A stretch of DNA of 7,300 nucleotides from Chitinophaga pinensis (GTDB lineage: Bacteria; Bacteroidota; Bacteroidia; Chitinophagales; Chitinophagaceae), in NCBI GenBank assembly GCA_945872805.1, contig CAMCBE010000098.1:1-7300 (forward strand). Reading direction: 5' to 3'. Positions within the stretch are counted from its first letter, which is position 1. Each line of letters opens with the position of its first letter. Both the position numbers and the translations under genes were made by a program. The notes beneath the pieces were generated by a model. That model saw nothing but the letters and a program-made list of their open reading frames with translations, searched no databases and was not told where the DNA came from. Of the stretch, positions 1 to 6,799 are shown piece after piece.

Positions 1-696
1 CCTGATAGGTCAAAATATGGGAATAAGTACATTTGGCCATTGTATTCTTCATTTGATATTTTCATTTCTGATTTAAAGGGAAACATTACTAAACAGCTTA
101 CTAATACTCCCGGATATGATGCAGAAGCCACAATTTCTCCAGATGGAAAAACAATGGTCTTTACGTCAACACGTGATGGCGATATTGATCTGTATACAAT
201 GAATTTAAAAACGGGTAAAACAAAGCGAATTACGGATCAATTAGGATATGACGGAGGCGCATGGTTTAGTCCTGATGGCACGAAACTGATTTGGCGTGCG
301 TCTAGACCTAAATCTGAAAAAGACATTAAAGAGTATAAAGACTTGTTGAAAGAAAACTTAGTAGCACCTACTAGCATGGAGGTTTATATTGCCAACGCAG
401 ACGGATCGAATATTAAACAGGTGAGTAGCTTTGGACAAGCCAATTGGGCACCTGCTTATATGCCTGATAACGAGACAATTATTTTCGCTTCAAATCACGA
501 GTATAAACGCGGATTTCCTTTCAATCTGTATACTATGAAAGAAGATGGTTCAGCGCTAACCAAAATTAGCCGTGATAAAGGGTTTGACGCGTTTCCCATG
601 TTTAGTGCCGATGGTAAAAAAATTGTTTTTTGTTCAAATAGGAACAATGGTGGAACCCGTGATACCAATATATTTATAGCTGACTGGGTAGACTAG
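1..696 (+). CDS. TolB-like PD40 beta-propeller protein (5' end missing)
   Basis: The reading frame is open from base 1 and stops at TAG 694-696, giving 231 visible C-terminal residues. The true start lies before the window; a TTG at 40 is an internal Leu codon, since PDRSKYGNKYIWP precedes it in frame. Four PD40/WD40-like blade signatures are visible: SPDG at residues 46-49 followed by VFTSTRDGDIDLYTM, SPDG at 90-93, MPDN at 154-157 followed by IIFASN, and SADG at 202-205 followed by IVFCSNR. A charged Lys/Glu-rich insertion (about residues 102-120) sits between blades two and three. The protein ends right after the last blade (IFIADWVD), so there is no C-terminal alpha/beta-hydrolase domain and it is not an S9 peptidase. 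Proteins of this type are usually exported to the periplasm in Bacteroidota, but any signal peptide is outside the window. The substrate or partner is unknown. It converges on guaA with a 34-bp gap. Confidence 0.85.
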   Translation, partial: PDRSKYGNKYIWPLYSSFDIFISDLKGNITKQLTNTPGYDAEATISPDGKTMVFTSTRDGDIDLYTMNLKTGKTKRITDQLGYDGGAWFSPDGTKLIWRASRPKSEKDIKEYKDLLKENLVAPTSMEVYIANADGSNIKQVSSFGQANWAPAYMPDNETIIFASNHEYKRGFPFNLYTMKEDGSALTKISRDKGFDAFPMFSADGKKIVFCSNRNNGGTRDTNIFIADWVD

Positions 697-730
697 TTCA
701 GGTTCAATTCTCCATTAAGGTTGAGGCCAA

Positions 731-2266
731 TTATTCCCATTCAATAGTTGCTGGGGGCTTACTCGATATATCGTATACTACACGATTGATTCCTCTTACC
801 TGGTTGATGATTTCGTTTGATACCTCACCTAAAAATTCATAGGGGAGGTGAGCCCAATCAGCAGTCATGCCATCTACAGAAGTTACTGCTCTAAGTGCAA
901 TAGTGAATTCATAGGTTCGTTCGTCACCCATTACTCCAACTGATTTTACAGGCAGTAGAATAGCGCCAGCTTGCCATACTTTATCATATAGCGAATGTTT
1001 TTTTAATGACTCAATGTAAATGTCATCAGCCGCCTGAAGTAATCTGACTTTGTCTTCAGTTATTTCTCCTAAAATGCGAATAGCTAAGCCAGGTCCAGGA
1101 AATGGATGCCTAAATAATAAATTATCAGGAATACCAAGTTCTAAGCCTACTTTTCTAACCTCATCTTTAAATAAAGACCTCAGGGGTTCGATTAGTTTAA
1201 GCTTCATTGTTTCGGGCAGTCCACCAACATTGTGATGTGATTTTATCATAACTGATGGGCCATGCACTGAAACGCTTTCAATTACATCTGGGTAGATTGT
1301 GCCTTGACCTAAAAAGGAAACATCTGTTAGCTCATGCGACTCCTTGTCGAACACTTCTATAAAGGTTCTGCCAATTGCCTTTCGTTTGTCTTCTGGATTA
1401 GACAATCCCGATAGGGCATCATAGAATACTTTTTTTGCATCTACACCTTTTACGTTAAGGTCAAGCTGCTCGTATGTTTTTAAAACAGATTCAAATTCAT
1501 TTTTTCTTAGCAATCCATTGTCTACAAAAATACCAAATAGATTCTTTCCGATTGCACGGTGGATAAGGGTTGCCGCAACAGTAGAGTCAACGCCACCACT
1601 TAATCCCATAACAACTTTACGGTCTCCAATATGCTCTTTTAATGAATTTACCGTATCGGTAATAAAGTGTGCTGGAGTCCAATCACCCGAACATTCGCAG
1701 ATGGAGTACAAGAAATTTTGAATTATTTTCTTTCCAAATTCTGAATGATATACTTCAGGGTGAAATTGAAGTCCAAAAATTTCATGACATGCGGGTTCGG
1801 TCACCTTAAATGCAGCTACAGGGATTGAATTTGTTGTAGCCAATAATTGTGCATTTTCAGGAAGTGCTAAGATGGAATCGCCATGGCTCATCCAGACTTG
1901 TGAACTGGCTGGAACTTCATTGAGTAATCGATCATTTACATTTTTTTGTAGGATGGCTCTGCCAAATTCTCTTTTTTCTGACTTTTCAACACGGCCTCCA
2001 AAATATTTAGAAATCAATTGTGCCCCATAGCAAAGTCCAAGTATATGGTGTTTTGAGGCTAATGCCTTGATGTCAATGAGTGGAGCATTAGGGTCGTTCA
2101 CTGAAAAGGGAGATCCTGATAGAATAATCCCTTTTAAGTCTGGTCCAAAGCTAACTTCCTTGTGGTATGGAATGATTTCGCAATAAACATTGGCTTCCCT
2201 TACAGCTCGTGCTATTAGTTGGGTATACTGGGAGCCAAAATCGAGTATTATAATTTTTTCTGTCAT
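731..2266 (-). CDS. guaA: GMP synthase (glutamine-hydrolysing)
   Basis: Cytoplasmic enzyme of purine synthesis that converts XMP, ATP and glutamine to GMP. The product is 511 residues, the usual length for the fused form. The N-terminal class I glutamine amidotransferase domain (about 1-190) starts with IIILDFGSQYTQLIAR and carries the nucleophile Cys79 in GLCYGAQ, plus His169 and Glu171 in GLQFHPE. The ATP-pyrophosphatase domain follows, with the PP-loop SGGVDS at 223-228 and FVDNGLLRKNE at 248-257. The C-terminal dimerisation domain includes HPFPGPGLAIRILGE (387-401) and the family-typical ending KPPATIEWE. I chose the ATG at 2264-2266 because homologues begin at MTEKIIILDFG. An in-frame GTG at 2297-2299 would add 11 residues (MLCLRLIFAVS) of no recognisable family sequence. 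No Shine-Dalgarno precedes the ATG. It lies downstream of rpsT on the same strand but behind a strong terminator, so it probably has its own promoter or relies on readthrough. Confidence 0.97.
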   Translation of the reverse strand: MTEKIIILDFGSQYTQLIARAVREANVYCEIIPYHKEVSFGPDLKGIILSGSPFSVNDPNAPLIDIKALASKHHILGLCYGAQLISKYFGGRVEKSEKREFGRAILQKNVNDRLLNEVPASSQVWMSHGDSILALPENAQLLATTNSIPVAAFKVTEPACHEIFGLQFHPEVYHSEFGKKIIQNFLYSICECSGDWTPAHFITDTVNSLKEHIGDRKVVMGLSGGVDSTVAATLIHRAIGKNLFGIFVDNGLLRKNEFESVLKTYEQLDLNVKGVDAKKVFYDALSGLSNPEDKRKAIGRTFIEVFDKESHELTDVSFLGQGTIYPDVIESVSVHGPSVMIKSHHNVGGLPETMKLKLIEPLRSLFKDEVRKVGLELGIPDNLLFRHPFPGPGLAIRILGEITEDKVRLLQAADDIYIESLKKHSLYDKVWQAGAILLPVKSVGVMGDERTYEFTIALRAVTSVDGMTADWAHLPYEFLGEVSNEIINQVRGINRVVYDISSKPPATIEWE

Positions 2267-2317
2267 AGAGACTGCGAAGATAAGTCTTAGACAAAGCACT
2301 TTAATGACCTAGAGGCT

Positions 2318-2355
2318 AAAAAAAAGGAGAATATCTAGTTGATATTCTCCTTTTT
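2318..2355 (-). terminator. Intrinsic terminator after rpsT
   Basis: A perfect 15-bp inverted repeat (2321-2335 and 2341-2355) flanks a 5-nt loop (2336-2340). The core is GGAGAATATC paired with GATATTCTCC, extended by five A-T pairs. Read on the minus strand, the 3' arm runs into eight consecutive T residues (2318-2325), the classic Rho-independent form. It starts 17 bp after the rpsT stop codon and ends about 50 bp before the guaA ATG, so it terminates rpsT. The + strand reading also has a 5-T run, but no + strand gene ends nearby. Confidence 0.93.
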
Positions 2356-2372
2356 GAATAATTTCTATGTGA

Positions 2373-2627
2373 TTAAGCTATTTTGGCAATAGCTTTAGTC
2401 AACGAGCTTTTAAGGTTTGCCGCCTTATTTTTATGAATAACTCCTTTCTTAGCTAGTTTATCAATTTTGCTCAAAACAGCTGGTAAATTTTCATTTGCAG
2501 CTGCTGAATCAGTTGTTGCGCGTAAATCACGCATAGCATTACGGGTTGTTTTACCAACATAACGATTTTGCTCTCTGCGTTTTGCTACTTGACGTACATC
2601 TTTTTTGGTTGCCTTGTGATTTGCCAT
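2373..2627 (-). CDS. rpsT: Small ribosomal subunit protein bS20
   Basis: Primary 16S rRNA-binding protein of the 30S subunit. The 84-residue length fits the family (mid-eighties). It opens with the hallmark MANHKATKK, is strongly basic throughout, and carries the conserved C-terminal helix segment KGVIHKNKAANLKSSLTKAI. It has no acidic domain or membrane segment. The start is the only sensible one, given the MANHK opening. The bases just upstream on the minus strand are purine-rich (AAGAAAGG) but abut the ATG directly, so the spacing is wrong for a standard Shine-Dalgarno. It is divergent from sucA across 179 bp, and its transcript ends at the adjacent hairpin terminator. I would expect a short monocistronic mRNA. 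bS20 autoregulates translation in E. coli; I see no clear leader structure here to support that. Confidence 0.97.
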   Translation of the reverse strand: MANHKATKKDVRQVAKRREQNRYVGKTTRNAMRDLRATTDSAAANENLPAVLSKIDKLAKKGVIHKNKAANLKSSLTKAIAKIA

Positions 2628-2806
2628 CCTTTCTTAATTTTTCTTTTATCGGGATGCGAAGGTAGGAATACTCATCATATCCACCAAAAATATACTCGAT
2701 TTGTCTTTAAATTCCTGCTTTTTTGCTAAATATTCCTGTTATTTTTTCGGACTAAATGAACGATATTTGCGGAACTTTTGTCTATTAATATTTATCTTCT
2801 CTTCCT
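2628..2806. promoter_or_regulatory. Divergent rpsT-sucA promoter region
   Basis: This AT-rich spacer separates the start codons of rpsT (-) and sucA (+), so both promoters should lie here. For rpsT, see the -7 element at 2685-2692. For sucA, the best near-matches to TAnnTTTG on the + strand are GATATTTG at 2762-2769 (one mismatch, poor -33 partner) and the weaker TATTTATC at 2789-2796, which has TTTG at 2766-2769 exactly 19 bp upstream. Neither is convincing. The word ATTCCT occurs at 2711-2716 and 2732-2737, 21 bp apart, and inverted at 2664-2669. No Shine-Dalgarno precedes the sucA ATG (the bases are pyrimidine-rich, TCTTCTCTTCCT). I see no small ORF or RNA gene in the region. Confidence 0.55.
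2685..2692 (-). promoter_or_regulatory. Candidate -7 element of the rpsT promoter
   Basis: The minus strand reads TATTTTTG, an exact match to the Bacteroidota sigma-ABfr -7 consensus TAnnTTTG. It sits 57 bp upstream of the rpsT start codon, which would give a 5' leader of roughly 50 nt. The -33 TTTG partner is not clear at the usual spacing of about 19-21 bp, where the sequence reads GGAA and the neighbouring T-rich bases are a poor match. The call therefore rests on the -7 element and its position. Confidence 0.5.
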
Positions 2807-5539
2807 ATGAAGGACTTTTCCTATATCACGGCATCTCACCCATCTTATATTGAGCAGCTTTATCAAGATTTTTCTAGGTCACCAGAGAGTATTGACCCAG
2901 ATTTGAGGAAGTTTTTTGAGGGATTTGATTTTGCCGTTTCAAGATTGAACGGGACAGATTCTGCAGCACAATCGGTAGACGCTTCTGTTGATTGGAAAAA
3001 AGAACTCGGTGTTTATCGTTTAATCTTAGGGTACCGTAATAAAGGCCATCTTATTGCTAAGACAAACCCAATAAGAACCCGAAAGGATCGTCAGGCGAAT
3101 CTTGATCTTGGATTTTTTGGCTTGTCTGATGCCGATTTGAGTGCTCGTTTTTTTGCAGGTAATCTAATCGGATTAGGCACTACAACGCTTAACGAAATTC
3201 AGAGTCATTTAGAGAAATGTTATGCCAATCATGTTGGTATTGAATTCAAATACATCAGCAATCAGGCTAAGATTGATTTTTTGACCAAGGAGATGGAGTT
3301 GAATTTCACACAGCCTATGTCATTTGATAAAAAGAAACGCATCCTTGAAAAACTTAATCAAGGGGTGATTTTTGAAAAGTTTTTACACACAAAATATATT
3401 GGACAAAAACGGTTCTCTCTTGAAGGGGGTGAAACTACCATAGCGGCTCTTGATGCAATGATTAACATTGCTTGTGAAAATGATGTGCAGGAAGTGGTAA
3501 TAGGAATGGCACATAGAGGGCGACTTAATGTATTGGCTAATATCATGGGTAAGACCTATGAGGAGATTTTTAGCGAGTTTGAAGGGAAGTCTACACCCGA
3601 CCAAACGATGGGAAGCGGGGATGTAAAATATCATTTGGGATATGGAAGTGAGGTGGAAACTACTTCAGGCAAAACAATTTCACTCAAGTTGATGCCTAAT
3701 CCTTCGCACCTTGAAGCCGTTGATCCAGTGGTATTAGGCTTTTCTAGGGCCAAGGCCGATGTTATGTATGCAAGTAAATACGATGCAATTCTACCCGTGT
3801 TGATTCATGGGGATGCGTCCGTAGCAGGTCAAGGAATTGTATATGAAATTTTACAAATGTCCGGTCTCGATGGCTATTATACAGGGGGAACAATTCATTT
3901 CGTAATTAATAATCAAATTGGATTTACGACAAATTTTGAAGATGCCAGAACATCTGATTATTGTACTTCACTTGCTGCAATGGTGCAAGCACCTGTGATG
4001 CATGTTAATGGCGATGATCCTGAAGCGGTAGTAAAGTGTATGGAAATAGCTACTCGCTATAGACAAGAATTTAATAGTGATGTTTTTGTTGATATGGTTT
4101 GTTACAGGAGGCATGGACACAATGAAGGAGATGACCCAAAATTCACTCAACCTCATTTGTACTCAATCATTGAGAAACATCCAAATCCTAGAGAGACGTA
4201 TTTGAATTATCTGCAGCAGCAAGAAAATCCAGAAATGCAGTCGCTTGCTACGGATATGGAGAAGAAATTTTGGTCTGATTTGCAAGAAAGGCTTGATGAA
4301 ATAAAGCAGAACCCACTTCCTTACAAATACCAAGCCCCTGAGTTGGTTTGGCGTAGTTTGAGAAAAGCAACGTCTGAAGATTTTGATGCATCTCCTGATA
4401 CGTCAATTAAGGAAGCAGATTTTCGCCTCTTATTTGATGCATTGATGGATATTCCAGTAGAATTTAAGCCATTAAAGAAGATTCAAAAACTCATTCATGA
4501 TAAAGTAGTCTTGCTTTCTAAGGATAACAAAGTGGATTGGGCTACAGCTGAACTACTTGCTTATTCAAGTCTTCTGTTTGAAGGGAAGGAAGTTCGCATG
4601 AGTGGTCAAGACGTGAAACGTGGTACGTTTAGTCATCGCCATGCTGTATTGATGGATGAAGTTTCTGACGCCCAATACAACCGGGTAGAAAATACACCCG
4701 GAGGAAAGGGGAAATTCAGAATTTATAATTCATTGCTCAGCGAATATGGTGTACTTGGATTTGAATATGGATATGCATTAGCTAATCCCGCTGTATTGGT
4801 GATTTGGGAAGCTCAATTTGGAGACTTTTCAAATGGTGCTCAAACAATGATTGATCAATTCATTTCAAGTGCAGAACAAAAATGGAATAGGATGAATGGG
4901 GTAGTAATGTTACTTCCTCATGGTTACGAAGGGCAAGGTCCTGAACACAGTAGTGCTAGAATGGAACGTTTTCTTCAAATGTGTGCTGAACTGAATATCG
5001 TGATCACAAACATTACTACGGCATCTAATTTCTTCCATGCCTTAAGAAGACAACTTTCTTGGTCTTTTAGAAAACCACTTATAAATTTTTCTCCTAAGGC
5101 AAATCTTAGGCATCCAGGTTCATATGCAGATTTAACTGAATTTACAAAAGGTAAGTTTAAAGAGGTGATTGATGATGATCAAGCCGTTCCTGAAAAAGTA
5201 AAACGTGTTTTATTCTGTAGTGGTAAAATATATTTTGATTTAAATGAGTATAGTGCAAAAAATCCAACAGATGAAGTAGCTATTATTCGTGTAGAGCAAT
5301 TGTATCCATTACCTACTAAACAGCTTGAAGCATTAAACGATAAATATAAAAATGCAAAGTGGGTTTGGGTCCAGGAAGAACCATTGAATATGGGTGCAGC
5401 TTCTTTTTTTAAGATGAATCTACATGCTATTCAATTTGATATTATTAGTAGGACGGCTAGTGCAGCTACAGCAACTGGATTTAGTAAGGTTCATGCTGCA
5501 GAACAATTAAATATCTTAACGGATGCGTTTACATTCTAA
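2807..5539 (+). CDS. sucA: 2-oxoglutarate dehydrogenase E1 component
   Basis: Thiamine-diphosphate-dependent decarboxylase subunit of the TCA-cycle 2-oxoglutarate dehydrogenase complex. It passes the succinyl group to the lipoyl arm of E2. The product has 910 residues, close to the roughly 930 of the E. coli enzyme. The N-terminal E2-contact segment (about 7-43) contains HPSYIEQLYQDF and DPDLRKFFEGF. The decarboxylase domain (about 185-500) carries GMAHRGRLN (233-241, His236), GDVKYHLGYGSE (271-282), NPSHLEAVDPVV (298-309) and the ThDP/Mg motif GDAS (335-338) through NNQIGF (368-373), then YRRHGHNEGDDP. The transketolase pyrimidine-binding domain (about 575-770) has MSGQDVKRGTFSHRH and GYEGQGPEHSSARMERFLQM (His714). 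The C-terminal domain has RVEQLYPLP (828-836). All family motifs are present with no frameshift. The ATG at 2807 fits the start of homologues. sucB follows after 33 bp with no terminator, indicating an operon. Confidence 0.97.
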   Translation: MKDFSYITASHPSYIEQLYQDFSRSPESIDPDLRKFFEGFDFAVSRLNGTDSAAQSVDASVDWKKELGVYRLILGYRNKGHLIAKTNPIRTRKDRQANLDLGFFGLSDADLSARFFAGNLIGLGTTTLNEIQSHLEKCYANHVGIEFKYISNQAKIDFLTKEMELNFTQPMSFDKKKRILEKLNQGVIFEKFLHTKYIGQKRFSLEGGETTIAALDAMINIACENDVQEVVIGMAHRGRLNVLANIMGKTYEEIFSEFEGKSTPDQTMGSGDVKYHLGYGSEVETTSGKTISLKLMPNPSHLEAVDPVVLGFSRAKADVMYASKYDAILPVLIHGDASVAGQGIVYEILQMSGLDGYYTGGTIHFVINNQIGFTTNFEDARTSDYCTSLAAMVQAPVMHVNGDDPEAVVKCMEIATRYRQEFNSDVFVDMVCYRRHGHNEGDDPKFTQPHLYSIIEKHPNPRETYLNYLQQQENPEMQSLATDMEKKFWSDLQERLDEIKQNPLPYKYQAPELVWRSLRKATSEDFDASPDTSIKEADFRLLFDALMDIPVEFKPLKKIQKLIHDKVVLLSKDNKVDWATAELLAYSSLLFEGKEVRMSGQDVKRGTFSHRHAVLMDEVSDAQYNRVENTPGGKGKFRIYNSLLSEYGVLGFEYGYALANPAVLVIWEAQFGDFSNGAQTMIDQFISSAEQKWNRMNGVVMLLPHGYEGQGPEHSSARMERFLQMCAELNIVITNITTASNFFHALRRQLSWSFRKPLINFSPKANLRHPGSYADLTEFTKGKFKEVIDDDQAVPEKVKRVLFCSGKIYFDLNEYSAKNPTDEVAIIRVEQLYPLPTKQLEALNDKYKNAKWVWVQEEPLNMGAASFFKMNLHAIQFDIISRTASAATATGFSKVHAAEQLNILTDAFTF

Positions 5540-5572
5540 TCTAAAAATAGTTGAATCAATTAAACGAAATGT

Positions 5573-6775
5573 ATGATAGAAATTAAAGTGCCAACAGTTG
5601 GAGAGTCAATTAGCGAAGTAAGTTTAGCAAAATGGCTTAAGAAGGATGGTGAATGGGTTGAACGAGATGAGGTACTTGCTGAAATGGAAAGTGAGAAAGC
5701 GACATTTGAAATTAATGCTGAACAAGCAGGTGTTCTACATATTATTGTCAAGGAAGGTGAAACACTGGCTATCGGAGATGTTGTGTGTAAAATTGATGAT
5801 AAAGCAGCTAAGCCTGCTTCAGCTGCACCAGTTGAGGAGGTTAAGAAAAAAGATAATCCTGCAGCAGCTGAAAAATCAACCTCAAAGCAAGACGTAAAAG
5901 CAAGCCCAGTTGCAGCGGCTATCATTGCAGATAAAAAAATAGATACGAAGTCCATCGCTGCATCTGGCTCAGGTGGTAAAATATTAAAACAGGATGTTTT
6001 AGAAGCATTGACTCAACCTGGTCGTAAATCAGGAACTGTTTTATTTAGCAGAGAAGAACGAAAAGAAAAGATGAGTCAATTGAGGAAAACAGTTTCCCGT
6101 AGACTCGTAGAAGCAAAGAATACAACTGCCATGTTAACTACTTTTAATGAAGTTGATATGAGTAAGATCATGGAAGTGCGAACTTCATTTAAAGATAAAT
6201 TTAAAGAGGCACATGGTGTTAACCTTGGATTCATGAGCTTCTTTACAAAGGCTTGTGCTTATGCTTTACAAGAGTGGCCAGCTGTAAATGCTTATCTAAG
6301 TAATGATGAGATCATATACCATGATTATTGTGATATATCGATTGCGGTATCTGCTCCAAAAGGACTAGTAGTTCCAGTTATTCGTAATGCGGAAAGTCTA
6401 TCCATGGCTGAAATAGAAAAGCGTGTTATTGAATTAGCTACCAAAGCAAGAGAGAATAAACTCAGCATGGAAGAAATGCAAGGTGGAACATTTACCATCA
6501 CCAATGGTGGTGTTTTTGGTTCATTGATGAGTACTCCAATTATTAATATCCCTCAATCTGCTATTTTAGGAATGCACAAAATTGAAGAGCGTGCGGTGGT
6601 TATAAATGGACAAATTGTTGCACGCCCTATGATGTATCTTGCGCTTAGCTATGATCACCGAATTATTGATGGTAGAGAAAGTGTTGGATTCTTAGTAAGG
6701 GTTAAGGAACTACTTGAAAATCCTGCACTAATGCTTTTCGGAAAAGATCCGGTGAAGTCCTTGTTAGAGTTATAA
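5573..6775 (+). CDS. sucB: Dihydrolipoamide succinyltransferase (2-oxoglutarate dehydrogenase E2)
   Basis: Core acyltransferase of the 2-oxoglutarate dehydrogenase complex, forming succinyl-CoA; also named odhB. It has 400 residues, very near the E. coli length of 405. There is a single lipoyl domain (about 1-76), with the lipoylated lysine expected at Lys42 in MESEKATFEI. An Ala/Lys/Pro/Glu-rich flexible linker (about 77-107) follows, then the peripheral E3/E1-binding domain (about 109-147) with ASPVAAAIIADKKID and GSGGKILKQDVLEAL. The catalytic domain (about 165-400) includes MSQLRKTVSRRLVEAK, FTITNGGVFGSLMSTPIIN and the active-site motif SYDHRIIDGRE with His362 and Asp366. The TPIINIPQSAILGMH segment and the single lipoyl domain match the OdhB type rather than a pyruvate dehydrogenase E2. 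Adjacency to sucA supports this. The start at 5573 gives the expected MIEIKVPTVGES opening; no Shine-Dalgarno is seen. lpd (E3) is not in the window. Confidence 0.97.
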   Translation: MIEIKVPTVGESISEVSLAKWLKKDGEWVERDEVLAEMESEKATFEINAEQAGVLHIIVKEGETLAIGDVVCKIDDKAAKPASAAPVEEVKKKDNPAAAEKSTSKQDVKASPVAAAIIADKKIDTKSIAASGSGGKILKQDVLEALTQPGRKSGTVLFSREERKEKMSQLRKTVSRRLVEAKNTTAMLTTFNEVDMSKIMEVRTSFKDKFKEAHGVNLGFMSFFTKACAYALQEWPAVNAYLSNDEIIYHDYCDISIAVSAPKGLVVPVIRNAESLSMAEIEKRVIELATKARENKLSMEEMQGGTFTITNGGVFGSLMSTPIINIPQSAILGMHKIEERAVVINGQIVARPMMYLALSYDHRIIDGRESVGFLVRVKELLENPALMLFGKDPVKSLLEL

Positions 6776-6799
6776 TTTCAATCAAATAATTTACCTGAT

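Noticed and set aside
40..42. A TTG as the start codon of the PD40 gene.
   Set aside because: The frame is open back to base 1 and the upstream residues (KYGNKYIWP) fit the family, so the gene is truncated by the window edge rather than starting here.
1050..1721. Plus-strand open frames at 1050-1235 and 1518-1721 opposite guaA.
   Set aside because: They lie antisense to conserved GuaA motifs, have no start signal, and encode no recognisable protein.
2297..2299. A GTG as the guaA start, adding 11 residues.
   Set aside because: The extra residues are hydrophobic and unlike the family. The ATG at 2264-2266 gives the canonical MTEKIIILDFGSQ opening.
2661..2685. An imperfect hairpin (GGTGGATA with TATTCCTACC on the minus strand) as a possible S20 autoregulatory leader.
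   Set aside because: The stem has mismatches and bulges, and its 5' arm falls between the -7 element and the likely transcription start, so it would not be fully in the mRNA.
3358..4156. Minus-strand open frames at 3358-3546, 3383-3634 and 3968-4156 inside sucA.
   Set aside because: All are shadows of the strongly conserved sucA catalytic region, and their products show no recognisable domain.
5646..5897. A second + strand frame of 83 codons inside sucB.
   Set aside because: It overlaps the lipoyl domain out of frame, and its Leu/Lys/Gln-rich composition is what a shifted reading of sucB gives.
5560..5955. A 131-codon open frame on the minus strand, opposite the start of sucB.
   Set aside because: It is the complement of the sucB lipoyl domain and Ala/Lys-rich linker. 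Its product is a Ser/Ala/Leu-rich low-complexity string with no family resemblance, while sucB on the other strand is fully conserved.
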